A DNA stretch of 64,000 nucleotides, from NCBI GenBank assembly GCA_016192525.1, contig JACPTZ010000073.1, positions 19,043 through 83,042 of the forward strand. The letters are read 5' to 3'. Origin of the DNA: Planctomycetota bacterium (GTDB taxonomy: Bacteria > Planctomycetota > MHYJ01 > JACPTZ01). This document shows, in pieces, positions 9,183 through 18,450 of this stretch (the first letter of the stretch is position 1; each line of letters begins with the position of its first letter). The notes beneath the pieces are model-generated. The model made no database searches and was not told where the DNA came from. It saw only the letters and a program-made list of their open reading frames with translations. The position numbers and the translations under genes were made by a program.

Positions 9183-10100
9183 TCACTTGCCCGCGAGTTT
9201 TTTCCGCAAGGCATAGTCCTTGAGGAGGTCCCGTACGCCGGCGTCCGAGACGTCGGCGAAGCGGACCTTTCCGGTCTCGTCGATGATGAACGAGACCGGC
9301 GTTGTCTTGACGGCCCAGGACCTGGAGAGGTCCCCCTTCACGTCGTGGACCACCGTGATCCCCTCGGCGCTCTGCGGCGTGAGGAACTCATTCACCCTCT
9401 CGATCGTTCCCCCCTTGGCCACCGTGAGGATGACAAAGTCGGTGTCCTGCTCGCGCTCGCGCCTGAGCCCCACCACGTTGGGGAAGTCCTGGGAGCAAGC
9501 ATCGGAGCCCGCCTCCCAGAAATAGACCCAGACGAACTTTCCCTTGAGCGCGGCCAGATCGACCGGAATCCCCTTCAGATCGGTGGCGACCAGCTTCTTG
9601 GGCGGCTTGCCGATGGCGTCGAGAAAGGGAACTCCTTTCTGGAGCTTCACCGCGCAGGCGCTCTTCGGGACGCGCGTCACGATCGTCGAGCCCGCCGACC
9701 GGACGAGTCCGGCGTCGCCCGAGCGGCTCGCGGCGGACCAGAGCCGGTTCGCCAGCGCGTCCTTCCAGCCCGCGTCCGAGGCCGATTCCAGCGCCTTCAT
9801 GAGCGTCTGGACCGCCTCCCGGAAGGCGCCGCGGGCCATCTGGATCCGGGCGAGGTCCTCGGCGACCCGGTTCTTGAAGTTGGCGTCGAAGTTGGCCCCC
9901 AGCACGTTTTCGAGGATCCCCTGCCGCCGCGTGAGTTCGTCGTAGTTCGCCACGGGATCTTCGAGAAGTCCATCGAGGCCGTACGACGCCTCCTGATAGT
10001 CGGACGATCCCTGGCCCCGCAGGAGCGGTCGACCGGCCCCCGGCGCAACCGTCGCCAGCGTCAGAAACACCCAGATTCCGAATCGCCCGGCACGCATCAT
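9183..10100 (-). CDS. Exported thioredoxin-fold (TlpA/AhpC-TSA-like) protein without CxxC
   Basis: A 305-residue protein with a signal peptide (MMRAGRFGIWVFLTLATVAPGAG), a helical TPR-like middle and a C-terminal thioredoxin fold (about 165-300): FVWVYFWEAGSDACSQDFPNV where TlpA/ResA proteins have W-x-x-W-C-x-x-C, and the cis-proline strand TTPVSFIIDETGKV. The first active-site Cys position is Ser, leaving only the second Cys, so classical dithiol exchange is not expected. The start follows a strong GGAGGGAGG; the second ATG 3 nt on is equally possible. A perfect dyad (10110-10128) lies just upstream of the ribosome site. It precedes argC by 10 nt, possibly in the same transcript. Confidence 0.85.
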   Translation of the reverse strand: MMRAGRFGIWVFLTLATVAPGAGRPLLRGQGSSDYQEASYGLDGLLEDPVANYDELTRRQGILENVLGANFDANFKNRVAEDLARIQMARGAFREAVQTLMKALESASDAGWKDALANRLWSAASRSGDAGLVRSAGSTIVTRVPKSACAVKLQKGVPFLDAIGKPPKKLVATDLKGIPVDLAALKGKFVWVYFWEAGSDACSQDFPNVVGLRREREQDTDFVILTVAKGGTIERVNEFLTPQSAEGITVVHDVKGDLSRSWAVKTTPVSFIIDETGKVRFADVSDAGVRDLLKDYALRKKLAGK

Positions 10101-10310
10101 CCTCCCTCCGGACGGCCCCGGGCCGTCCCCGTACACCCGGCGCAGACACCCGTCTGCCCCGCCCCGGCGGCTGACGAATTCAGACTACGCCCTTGGACGG
10201 GCGGCGTCAAGCAAGGAACACCGGTTTGACTGGACCGGCACCGGCCGGGGAAATACAATTGCTGGCGCCGGACCCTCCGCTACCACCCGACACCCAAAGG
10301 ACACACGATC

Positions 10311-11093
10311 ATGGACACGCCCCGATGCCGGTCCCTCTGGCCCACCCTCTCCCTCGCCGCCGCGCTGATCGGAGCAGGGTGCACGAATCCGGAAATCTCC
10401 ACGCGGACCCCGCGACCCGACGAGGAGACCTTCGGTCGTTCGCACCAGGAACGCCCGCACCCCGCGACGGAGCGGAACTTCGAGAATGTCCAGATCGACG
10501 TCGAGGTGGTCGAAGTCCAGGAGGCGGAGGCCGCCGGATTCGAGGGCCTCTGGCAGGGGGTGGACGAGACGGTCCTCGGGGGAGGCGTGAAAGACGCGTA
10601 CGCGAAAAACGGATTGCGCCTGGGACTGGGCGGGACGCGTTTCGCGCCGCTGCTCGACGCCACGATCCTGAAGACGAAGGGCCGCACCCGCTCGCTGACC
10701 TCGGTGACCACCCCCGGCGGCCGTCCGGCGTCGATTGCGGTGGGCGAGACGATTCTCGAACCGGTCTCCATCGTGGTCTGGAACGCCGCCACGGTGTCGG
10801 AGTCCCATTCCGTCCAGCGGGCCGCGTTCACGATTGAGGTGACGCCCACCGTGCTCGACGGCGGGCGCATCCGGATCGACCTCCTCCCCCGGCTGGCGCA
10901 CTCTGACCCGGCGGCGAAGGCGGTCCCGTTGACGGAGCTCTCCGCCTCCCTGATCGTGCGTGAGGGAACGCCGCTGGTGATCGGACGATTCGGCGCCGAG
11001 CCCCAGACGATCGGGACCACCTTCCTCAAGGCCCACGGCGGCGGGGCGCAGTCGACGATGTGGCTGGTGCTGACCCCGCGCCCGTTGCGCTAA
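10311..11093 (+). CDS. Lipoprotein with a secretin-like domain
   Basis: The only plus-strand gene in the first 25 kb; 260 residues. A lipobox (LIGAGC, Cys near 23) predicts a lipid-anchored envelope protein. The rest resembles a reduced type II/III secretin domain: VQIDVEVVEVQEAEAAGF (as in the secretin strand IDVEVVEV), GRTRSLTSVTTPGGRPASIAVGE (the position of the usual AxPxxxTLNGxxAxI-VGE motif) and FTIEVTPTVLDGGRIRIDLLPRL. It lacks the long pore-forming region, so it may be a secretin relative or pilotin-like partner of the pilus-like secretin encoded nearby. It converges with the phosphatase gene, overlapping by 4 nt. Confidence 0.75.
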   Translation: MDTPRCRSLWPTLSLAAALIGAGCTNPEISTRTPRPDEETFGRSHQERPHPATERNFENVQIDVEVVEVQEAEAAGFEGLWQGVDETVLGGGVKDAYAKNGLRLGLGGTRFAPLLDATILKTKGRTRSLTSVTTPGGRPASIAVGETILEPVSIVVWNAATVSESHSVQRAAFTIEVTPTVLDGGRIRIDLLPRLAHSDPAAKAVPLTELSASLIVREGTPLVIGRFGAEPQTIGTTFLKAHGGGAQSTMWLVLTPRPLR

Positions 11094-12892
11094 CGGGGCG
11101 TCGGCGACGGCATCCGGATCCGCGCCGTGTCGGGGCTTCGGGCGTGGTCGAGGGGGGACGAGATCTTCGTGACGACGAGGGTGATGTCGTCGTGCTGGGG
11201 GGCGCCGGCGCAGAACTCCCGCACTTCGTTGTCGATCGCCTCGATGATCTCCGACGCCTTCTTCAGGTGATTCCGGCGCACGGCCTCCATCAGCCGCTCC
11301 CTCCCCCACGAGTCGCCGTTCAGGTTCATCGCCTCCCAGACGCCGTCGGTCGAGAAGAGCAGGACGTCCCCCACCTTCAGGCCGTTCACCTGCACCGTCT
11401 CAAAGTCGAGGTCCGGGAACATCCCGAGGGGGGGGCCTGTGCTCTCCAGCTCCTGAAAGCGGTCCTCCGCCGTCCGGTAGAGGAGCGGGGCATCGTGTCC
11501 GGCGCTCACGTAGGACATCCGTGCGGCGTCCGGGTCGAGGATGCAGAGGAACATCGTCATGAAGCGGTCGTCTTCCATGTCCCGCTCGAGCATGTTGTTG
11601 AGCATCCGGAAGAGCAGGCTGAGGTCCTGGGTCGTGTCGATCATGGCCCTCAGAAAGGCGCGCGCGGTGGCCATGAGGAGGGCGGAGGCGATTCCATGCC
11701 CGGAGACGTCGCCGATGACCAGCCCGAGGGAGGTCTCGAGCGTCCCGAGAAAATCGTAGTAGTCCCCGCCGGTTTCGTCGCAGGGGGCGCTCCATCCGCT
11801 GATCTCCAGCCCCCGCATCTTCGGCGCCCGGTCCGGCAGGAGGCTCTTCTGAATCTGGCTCGCGATCTTGAGCTGCTCCGCCATCCGCTCCCGCTCGAGC
11901 GAATTCCGGTAGAGGATGGCGTTCTCGACCGCGATGGCCGCCAGGTCGGTCATCGTCTGGAGGACGTCGAGGTCCTGCTCCGTCACTTCGCGCGAGGCCT
12001 CGGCGTTGACGATGTTGATGACGCCCAGCGGCTTTTCCTTCGTGGTCAGCGGGAGGCAAAGGAAGGAGTTGACGCCCGCGTGAAGCTCGGCGAGGTCGAG
12101 CCCCGGCTCGTCCCGGAGGTGCGGAAGGTAGCAGACCTGCCCTTCGCGGGAAACCTGCTCGGCCAGGGCCGGTCCATCCTTCCGCCGGATCGCCCCCACG
12201 ACGGCGTCGGTGAGCCCCCACTCGACCTTGCTGACGAGGGCGTTTCCCTCCCACAACATGAGGGAGCCCACCTCGGCATTGACGATGTGCAGCGACAATT
12301 CGAGGATTTTTGTCAGCAGGACATCGAGATCGAGCTGGGTGAGGAGCTGCGCCACCTCGTGCAGCACCTCGAGCTTCGTCTTGCCCGTCTCGGCGGCGAT
12401 CTCCGTCTCGGCATACAGATCCAGGAGGGTCAGACGCGCGGCCGCCTGTTCGGCGATGAGGGGGAGCCATTCGAAGCGCGCGGGGTCCCCTGCTTCCGAC
12501 TCGGAGTACCGGTGGATCAGCAGAAGTCCGACCGGCTGCGAGCGGTGGACGAGCGGATCGGCGGTGAGAACCGGGAGGGGCCCGCCGTTGAGGGAGAGGG
12601 CGACCGTCGAACCGGGGCGAAGCGGGGTCCCGCTCCGGAAGACTCCGGCCAGCGGCCCCGGGTCCCCGATGACCTGCGGCAGCGGGCCGGGAAGGTGCGA
12701 GGCGTACTCGAGCAGGAACGACTCGTTGACCGGATCGTGGGTCAGGATCGAGTACTCGACGCCCGGGAACAGGGGGTCCAGGACGGTGGAGATCGCCACG
12801 AAAAGCTCGGTCTTGCGTTCGGCGCCGCCGAGGCTGTTGGCGATGTGGCGGAGCCGCGCGAAGGAATCCGGATTTTCGTAGAAGGACGCCAA
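11090..12892 (-). CDS. GAF-domain PP2C (SpoIIE/RsbU-type) serine phosphatase
   Basis: Signal-regulated phosphatase that would dephosphorylate an anti-sigma-factor antagonist or similar protein. It has 600 residues: two GAF-like sensor regions (about 25-185 and 185-345, the second with VGSLMLWEGNALVSKVEWGL), a linker helix (ERMAEQLKIASQIQKSLLP) and the PP2C domain with metal-binding Asp in GGDYYDF and VIGDVSGHGIASALLMA, then SAGHDAPLL, STDGVWEA and QHDDITLVV. No ATG fits: the TTG at 12892 has a GGAGGGG 4 nt upstream and lies just before the first sensible sequence (LASFYENPDSF). The TTG start is inference. Confidence 0.9.
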   Translation of the reverse strand: MASFYENPDSFARLRHIANSLGGAERKTELFVAISTVLDPLFPGVEYSILTHDPVNESFLLEYASHLPGPLPQVIGDPGPLAGVFRSGTPLRPGSTVALSLNGGPLPVLTADPLVHRSQPVGLLLIHRYSESEAGDPARFEWLPLIAEQAAARLTLLDLYAETEIAAETGKTKLEVLHEVAQLLTQLDLDVLLTKILELSLHIVNAEVGSLMLWEGNALVSKVEWGLTDAVVGAIRRKDGPALAEQVSREGQVCYLPHLRDEPGLDLAELHAGVNSFLCLPLTTKEKPLGVINIVNAEASREVTEQDLDVLQTMTDLAAIAVENAILYRNSLERERMAEQLKIASQIQKSLLPDRAPKMRGLEISGWSAPCDETGGDYYDFLGTLETSLGLVIGDVSGHGIASALLMATARAFLRAMIDTTQDLSLLFRMLNNMLERDMEDDRFMTMFLCILDPDAARMSYVSAGHDAPLLYRTAEDRFQELESTGPPLGMFPDLDFETVQVNGLKVGDVLLFSTDGVWEAMNLNGDSWGRERLMEAVRRNHLKKASEIIEAIDNEVREFCAGAPQHDDITLVVTKISSPLDHARSPDTARIRMPSPTPR

Positions 12893-12968
12893 GGGACCCC
12901 TCCGATGTCGCGCGATGCACCCGATGGTACGAGGGCGCGGGGGGGGAGTGCAAGCACAAACGGGAAGA

Positions 12969-13316
12969 TCAGCGCGACGCCGGCGTCCGGGAGGCGAGGT
13001 AGTGCTCCGGATTGGAGAGGAATCGCCTCCGGCAGCGTTCCGAGCAGAACCAGCGCGGCGTTCCGGCGTGAACGACGCGCAGGGCCGCGTCTCGCGCCAC
13101 CGACTCGCCGGAGACGAGACAGGTGACCCGCTCTTCGGCCGCGGGGGACGGCTCGGCCGGAACGGCGCGGGGCGGGGCCACACCGGGGGTTCCGTGGAGG
13201 GAACTCCGGGGTCCCGGAACGGGATCGCTCCGCGATGTCGGATGGCACCCCGCGAGAACCGCCGCGAGGCCCGGGGCGAGAAAGACGGGGAAGGCGCGGA
13301 AGATCGGGAGGTTCAT
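12969..13316 (-). CDS. YHS-domain lipoprotein
   Basis: A 115-residue protein with a lipoprotein signal (LAAVLAGC) after a short hydrophobic leader, a Pro/Ser-rich linker and a C-terminal YHS/TRASH-like domain: VTCLVSGESVARDAALRVVHAGTPRWFCSERCRRRFLSNPEHYLA. The Cys in TCLVSGE and the FCSERC pair are the expected metal-binding cysteines, so copper or other heavy-metal binding on the envelope is likely. The ATG at 13316 is chosen because it starts the signal peptide. It sits alone between the secretin and phosphatase genes. Confidence 0.8.
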   Translation of the reverse strand: MNLPIFRAFPVFLAPGLAAVLAGCHPTSRSDPVPGPRSSLHGTPGVAPPRAVPAEPSPAAEERVTCLVSGESVARDAALRVVHAGTPRWFCSERCRRRFLSNPEHYLASRTPASR

Positions 13317-13367
13317 GGCGTCCTCTCTACCATGACTCCCGGCCCGGGTCAAGGAAGGCGCAACACT

Positions 13368-16046
13368 CTACTGATTGGCGCGACGCGCCTCCTCCTCCTC
13401 CATGATGATGATCTTCGCCCGGATCAGGATGAGCAGGCTCCGCTTCCGCTTCCCCTCGACCTTTCGGTCGAACAGGCTGCTGACGATCGGAATGTCGGAC
13501 ACGACCGGAACCCCGCTGTTGATCCGATCGTCATAGACGTTCGTCAGCCCGCCGACCAGAAGCGTTCCGCCGTCCGGCATGGTCACCGTCGTCCGGACCC
13601 TCTGAATGCGGATCCGGGGCGTCTCGATCTGCACGCGGGCGACGAGGGTCTGCAGGGTATTCTGGCCGAGGAACGTCTGGACGAAGAGCGGGTAGATGCC
13701 GCTGATCACGGGCGGGGGATCGAGAACGGCGACGGTGGGCCGGAGTTCCAGCGTGATGTACTTCCGATCGGCGCTGATGGTCGGCCGAACGTCGAGCGTG
13801 ATCCCGTCCTGAACGGTGCCCGGGATGGGGTCGGCGATGACGGCATCGGCGGCCACTTCCACGTCGTAGTCGCGGATGTAGGTGAACTGGTTCGCGACGA
13901 AGATGTTCGCCCGCTGGGTGTTGAAGACCGTCACCCGCGGCGCGGTGAGGAGGCGGGCGCGCTGGTGTCGTTCGACGGCGCGGATGATCGCCTCGACCAG
14001 CGTGGGGTCGATGAGGGTGAATTGGAGGGAGGCCCCGCCGGCGTTCGAGTAGATCGTTCTGAAGAAGTTCGAGATGAGCTGGTCGTTGGTGAGCAGGTTC
14101 TCGATCCGGCTGCGGAGCTGGATGTCGCCACCCGAGTAGGAACTGACGATGCCCGCCAGCGGCTCGGCGTTGTTGGATCCGGGGTTGTTCTCCGCGTTGA
14201 AGAAGTTGTACGGGGGATTCTGGAAGTCGTCCATGGTGGTCTGACGCCGGTCCGTGACCGCGTCGAGGCCCCGCCAGTCGATGCCGACGTCGTGCAGGAA
14301 GTGCTCCTCGACGGTCAGGAATCGTGACTCGATGCTGACCAGCATCCCGGTGGAACGGCGAAGGTCCGAGAGGAGCGTCTGGATCTGGCGCTGGGTGGCC
14401 GGCGTGTGGCGGACGATGAGGAGCCCGTTGTTGATCTCGATCGAGTTCGGAGCGGTCTCCCAGGTCCCCTTGGCGATGTTCCCCTTGATCAGCTCGATGA
14501 GCTCGTCGGTGCCGACGGGCGGCGGCGGGGCCGCTCCGCCGACGGACGTCCCGCCGGTGTCGTCGCTGGGCGAGGCGAGACTGATCTCCGGGGCGGGGAA
14601 GTCGTTGATGACCGCCGTCAGGTCCTGGACCCGGTACATCTGGAACACCGTCTCGGTTTCAAGGTTGGCTCGGGTCGTGACGACAATGACCCCCTGATCC
14701 ACCTTGTACCCGAGCTCCCACATGCGCAGGATCAGGTCGAAGGCCTGGTCGAACGGAAGGTTGTCCACCCGGAACGTGACCTTGATTCCCGCCGGGTCGT
14801 CCACGCCCTTCAGGACGATGTTGAGGTTGGTGAACTCGCGGAGCCACGAGATGACTTCGGGAAGCGGCGTTTCGGAGAAGTTCAGGGAGATGTTCTGCGA
14901 CTTCATCCGGTTGACGATCTCCAGGTCCTCCGGAGCCATCTTCTCCTCGGCGGAGGTCCCGCCGTCCTGGGCTCGACCGGCCACCCGGTCGTCCCAGTCG
15001 TCCGGGAATTCCACCCCCTCCACCGGAATCGTCTTCATATTGATGGACTCGAACTGCTTCCGCCACTCTTCGGTGTAGGCTTCGAGGTTTCGCTTGTCCC
15101 GCTGGGCATGCTTGGCGGCCCGGGCGATGGAGTAGAGCTCCTGGGCGTGCTTGTTGTTCGGGTCGGTCTTGAGGAGCTGGGCGCACAGAAGTTCGGCCCT
15201 CTCGTAACGCTCCGCCTCGAATTCGCTCTGGGCTTCTTCGAACAGGCGCTTGATCCGCTCGATCACCATGTCCTTGCGCTTCTGTTCCTCCTGTTTCGCC
15301 AGTTCCTGGACCATCGCCTCGCGCTTGCGCTCGCTGTCGCGCGCCTTGGCCTGGGCCAGTTCCTTGGAGCGTTCGAGATAGTCCTGCGCCTGGCGGACGA
15401 GGCCGGACATGTCGACATTGAACGGGAACCACTTTTCCGCCTCGACGACGTGCGTGAACTCCTCGACCGCGCTCTCGTAGTCTTCGTCGTGGAAGTATCG
15501 CTCTCCCTTGCGGAAGTGGTTCTGCACGGCGATCTGGCCCTGCTTCATCTTGACGATTTCTTCGTTCTGGGCGTCACGCATGATGTCGCCGACGTCCCCC
15601 TGGACATGCTCTCCGAGCTGCGCCCGGACCTCCGTGAGGAGGCGTCGGGCCTCAGGGTGATCCGGATTCAGCATCAGGGCGCTCTCGAGATTCTGCTTGG
15701 CCTTCTCCCACTCCAGTTCGTTGTAGTACTTCTGCGCCACCTGGACGTACCCTTCGGCGAGCGCGTCCTTGTTCCCTCCGCCGGCGCCCCCGCCCAGCGC
15801 GGCCAGGGCATCGTCGGCGGCGTCGCGGTTCATGGAGCCGCCGCCGCGAAGCTCGTTCTCGAGCTGACGGATGCGGCTCTCGATGGCGGACCGCTCGTCG
15901 GTCGGCGCAGGGGCCACGGCGCGCGGAGGCGGCGGCATCATCATCGGGGGAGGCGGGGGCGGAGGCCCGTAACGCATGCATCCGGCCGTCGCCAGCAGGG
16001 CGAAGGCTCCCACGGACCCGAGACGGCGAACGCATGGCATGCTCAT
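13368..16046 (-). CDS. Type IV pilus/type II secretion-like secretin lipoprotein
   Basis: Outer-membrane pore protein, 892 residues. Lipobox LLATAGC, then a proline/methionine-rich segment (PPPPPPPMMMPPPP). TPR-like repeats and charged coiled coil cover about 85-370 (LESALMLNPDHPEARRLLTEV, KRLFEEAQSEFEAERYERAE). An STN/secretin-N domain follows at about 395-480 (LNFSETPLPEVISWLREFTN), then the secretin beta domain to the C-terminus with RARLLTAPRVTVFN and TTVTMPDGGTLLVGGLT. This order fits the Amuc_1098-type secretins of PVC bacteria. The ATG at 16046 has GGGAG 7 nt upstream. A terminator separates it from the pilM-like operon upstream, so it may have its own promoter. Confidence 0.9.
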   Translation of the reverse strand: MSMPCVRRLGSVGAFALLATAGCMRYGPPPPPPPMMMPPPPRAVAPAPTDERSAIESRIRQLENELRGGGSMNRDAADDALAALGGGAGGGNKDALAEGYVQVAQKYYNELEWEKAKQNLESALMLNPDHPEARRLLTEVRAQLGEHVQGDVGDIMRDAQNEEIVKMKQGQIAVQNHFRKGERYFHDEDYESAVEEFTHVVEAEKWFPFNVDMSGLVRQAQDYLERSKELAQAKARDSERKREAMVQELAKQEEQKRKDMVIERIKRLFEEAQSEFEAERYERAELLCAQLLKTDPNNKHAQELYSIARAAKHAQRDKRNLEAYTEEWRKQFESINMKTIPVEGVEFPDDWDDRVAGRAQDGGTSAEEKMAPEDLEIVNRMKSQNISLNFSETPLPEVISWLREFTNLNIVLKGVDDPAGIKVTFRVDNLPFDQAFDLILRMWELGYKVDQGVIVVTTRANLETETVFQMYRVQDLTAVINDFPAPEISLASPSDDTGGTSVGGAAPPPPVGTDELIELIKGNIAKGTWETAPNSIEINNGLLIVRHTPATQRQIQTLLSDLRRSTGMLVSIESRFLTVEEHFLHDVGIDWRGLDAVTDRRQTTMDDFQNPPYNFFNAENNPGSNNAEPLAGIVSSYSGGDIQLRSRIENLLTNDQLISNFFRTIYSNAGGASLQFTLIDPTLVEAIIRAVERHQRARLLTAPRVTVFNTQRANIFVANQFTYIRDYDVEVAADAVIADPIPGTVQDGITLDVRPTISADRKYITLELRPTVAVLDPPPVISGIYPLFVQTFLGQNTLQTLVARVQIETPRIRIQRVRTTVTMPDGGTLLVGGLTNVYDDRINSGVPVVSDIPIVSSLFDRKVEGKRKRSLLILIRAKIIIMEEEEARRANQ

Positions 16047-16210
16047 GAAGCGTCTCCCTTTCCCTGCCGATCGCCGGAAGGACAACCCGGTCGTGCGCCC
16101 TGATTCCCGAAGGGACCGCGGCGACGGCCGTCGCCGAGGCGGGGGGCGATACCCGCCGTTCGTCTATCGTCAAAAGTGCGGAGGGACTTGCGCCGGGATG
16201 GAATGACGAC

Positions 16211-16245
16211 AAAAAAAGCCGCAGGGGGTTCATCCCCGGCGGCTT
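16211..16245 (-). terminator. Rho-independent terminator after the pilus-like operon
   Basis: On the minus strand a GC-rich stem of about 10 bp (GCCGC and GGGG arms with one A/G mismatch) with a 6-7-nt loop is followed directly by seven T residues. It lies between the FnIII-like gene and the secretin gene and would end transcripts from the PilM operon. Confidence 0.75.
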
Positions 16246-16307
16246 GCTTCCTGCCTGTTACCTCTTGTCTCGTACCTCGGACCCGTGACCCCGGCCCGTC
16301 CGCCCCG

Positions 16308-17360
16308 TCACTTCTTCTCCTTCTTTTCGTCCTTCTTCGGCGGGCTGCCGCTTCCCCCTCCGGCGGTGTCCGTTCTCCAGAGCGGCTCGCACAGTTTCCC
16401 CTCCTCGTCCTTGTAGATAATCTGCCATTCCTTGATTTCCTCGACGATCTCCTTGTCGTCGGGAACGCGGACTCCGTCCACCTCCTTGTAGCCCGGGACG
16501 ATCCGGGTCCGTTTCTTCTTCTCCTGCTTGATCTCGACCAAGGTGTACCCCGTGCTCATGTCGACAGCAACGACCTGGTTGCCCTCGCGGCGCTTCTCCA
16601 CCTGTCCGATCTTCTCCCCCTTCTTGACGAAGTAGTTCTTCTCCTCCCACTTGCCCCGAACGAATTTCCGGATGAGGACGCTGGCCTGGAGCGCGGCGGC
16701 GTCTCCCCCGACCATGGTCAGTCGCAGCTCGATGACCCCCATGGCCATGGCGGAAACCTCATTGCTCCAGTCGCTCTCGCGGGCCTTCGCCTTCTTGTCC
16801 TCGGTGACGGCGCGAACCCGGTAGGTGTACGTGATTTTCGGGACGACGTCCTGGTCGTCATAGGAGCCGGCGTCGATCGGTTCGGTCGTCAGGAGACGCC
16901 AGTCCTTGTCGGGCCCGCCCTTGCGGGCCACCTCGTAACCGTTCACTTCGGCCGTGGAGCGGTCGTCGGGCTCCCAGGACAGGGTGAGTTTTCCGAAATC
17001 GACCGACGGCTCCGAGGCCTTGGGGGCCAGCAAAGTATGGGGACCCTCGACCACCACCTTCACCAGCTTCGGCTCGAACTTGACGGGGTGGTAGGCAATC
17101 CAGTTGTTCGCCGGCTCCATGGGGAGGCGCTTCGTCCATGAGTCGTTGACGTCCTTGCTGAAGCCCAGTCGCGGATTCGCCGGGGGTTCGGAAGTTCCGA
17201 GCTTTCCCTCGATGTCGGACACGAGTTTCATCAATCCGGCCTGGGTGGGGTCCGCCCCGCCGAACATGGCGCTGTAGACGAAGTACGCGAGGAAAAGAAG
17301 AACCGCGGCCCCGAGGGCCATCTTTTCGCCATGCCTGCTTCCCAGTGATTTCAGGTCCAT
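16308..17360 (-). CDS. Pilus-operon membrane protein with fibronectin-III-like domain
   Basis: A 350-residue protein with a short cytoplasmic end, one membrane helix (MALGAAVLLFLAYFVYSAMF, about 14-33), then an extracytoplasmic region. Residues about 110-205 look like an FnIII domain (LTLSWEPDDRSTAEVNGYEV ... ITYTYRVRAVTED), followed by beta-rich sequence and a Lys-rich tail. I chose the ATG at 17360, which has GGAGG 6 nt upstream, over the TTG two codons earlier. Its place between the PilO-like gene and the secretin suggests a bridge between inner membrane and pore, perhaps like Amuc_1099; that equivalence is inference. Confidence 0.75.
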   Translation of the reverse strand: MDLKSLGSRHGEKMALGAAVLLFLAYFVYSAMFGGADPTQAGLMKLVSDIEGKLGTSEPPANPRLGFSKDVNDSWTKRLPMEPANNWIAYHPVKFEPKLVKVVVEGPHTLLAPKASEPSVDFGKLTLSWEPDDRSTAEVNGYEVARKGGPDKDWRLLTTEPIDAGSYDDQDVVPKITYTYRVRAVTEDKKAKARESDWSNEVSAMAMGVIELRLTMVGGDAAALQASVLIRKFVRGKWEEKNYFVKKGEKIGQVEKRREGNQVVAVDMSTGYTLVEIKQEKKKRTRIVPGYKEVDGVRVPDDKEIVEEIKEWQIIYKDEEGKLCEPLWRTDTAGGGSGSPPKKDEKKEKK

Positions 17361-17402
17361 CCTCAACCTCCAGTCTGAATCGCTCCGGAGCTCCGCCCGG
17401 GA

Positions 17403-18428
17403 CTACTGCCCCGGAGCAGGAACGGCCGCCACCCCGTCCGATCCGGCGTCGCCCTTCCATTCCGTGTCCTTGATCTCAAAGTCCAGCACGTCTCCGGTGA
17501 CGCTCAGGCGGATGGTCTGGACCGGCGTGGGGGGAGGAGTCCAGGTATCCTTGTCGGTCTCCGGCACGTCGACCGACTTGCGGTCGGGCAACGCGGCCAG
17601 CGCCTCCTTCGTCTGGGTGATCGTCCAGTCCCGGATCCTGAGGCAGTACGAGGTCTTCGGATCGTACTCGAAGAGCCGGGCGAGGAACACCGGGACGTCC
17701 TCGTTCTTGCTGAGGAGTTCCACCCGGAACTGGAAGTAGATGCCGAGGTTGTGCGGGAGTCCGATGGCTTCGAGACGGGCCTGCTCGGGCGTCGTGCCCG
17801 CTCCGCCGCTCTCGATCTTGGGGGGGGGGAAGGTGATCTTCTCCAGACGAACGACCTTCGCCGCCCTGGCCGTTTCGGCGATGTGCTTCTGGATCCAGAA
17901 GTGTTTCATCATCGTCTTCATGTCGGTCTTGCTGTCGGCCGTGGGGTCCTCGAGCACGAAACCGCCCTGCTCCTCAGAACCGCCGGAGGCGGCTCCGAAG
18001 CCCGTGGCGGCCGCCTTGGGGTATCCCACTTCGATCGAGGCGCCCTGCAGCATCGTCTTCAGGCCGTTGATCCCCGTCGCCAGTTCGGTCTTCAGGTCGC
18101 CCTGTGAAGGCAGGCCCTCCGGCTGGGTGTCGAGTTTCTCGAACCAGCGCTCGAGGCGCTTGTCGGCCTCCCGGTAGAACTTCAGACAGCTCGAATACTC
18201 GGTCTTCGCGGCGGTCTCGTACTCCTCGGCGGACTTGCACCACCGGTCCCCGGGAATGTCGTTTCGGGAGCCGAGGCCGTCGATCGTCGATCGCTTGGAC
18301 AGCACGCTTCCTTCGGCCTGCCCGGCCGCGTTCCAGGCGCCGAGAACAAGGTAGACGAAAGCGCCCACGATCGCGACGGAAACGACGCTGATCCCCACCA
18401 CGAACCCGTTCCCCTTCATCTTGTCCAT
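17403..18428 (-). CDS. PilO/Amuc_1100-like pilus assembly protein
   Basis: A 341-residue single-pass protein: N-terminal helix FVVGISVVSVAIVGAFVYLVLGAWNA (about 8-33), a coiled-coil-like stretch (about 75-125) and a C-terminal alpha/beta domain with LGIYFQFRVELLSKNEDVPVFLARL, which resembles the ferredoxin-like half of PilO. In PVC bacteria the gene after a PilM-like gene encodes the Amuc_1100 type, and I expect the same here. It would sit in the inner membrane and link the PilM/N protein to the secretin. The start at 18428 places the helix at the N-terminus; longer frames add a basic tail from within pilM. Confidence 0.75.
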   Translation of the reverse strand: MDKMKGNGFVVGISVVSVAIVGAFVYLVLGAWNAAGQAEGSVLSKRSTIDGLGSRNDIPGDRWCKSAEEYETAAKTEYSSCLKFYREADKRLERWFEKLDTQPEGLPSQGDLKTELATGINGLKTMLQGASIEVGYPKAAATGFGAASGGSEEQGGFVLEDPTADSKTDMKTMMKHFWIQKHIAETARAAKVVRLEKITFPPPKIESGGAGTTPEQARLEAIGLPHNLGIYFQFRVELLSKNEDVPVFLARLFEYDPKTSYCLRIRDWTITQTKEALAALPDRKSVDVPETDKDTWTPPPTPVQTIRLSVTGDVLDFEIKDTEWKGDAGSDGVAAVPAPGQ

Positions 18429-18450
18429 GACCGCTTCCTTCCCCTGGGGG

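Noticed and set aside
10195..10256. TTGACT...TACAAT promoter before the secretin-domain lipoprotein
   Set aside because: The spacing is about 22 bp, too long for a standard promoter; only the TACAAT -10-like motif is plausible.
11060..13126. 688-aa plus-strand frame opposite the PP2C phosphatase
   Set aside because: Shadow; the minus strand encodes all PP2C and GAF motifs.
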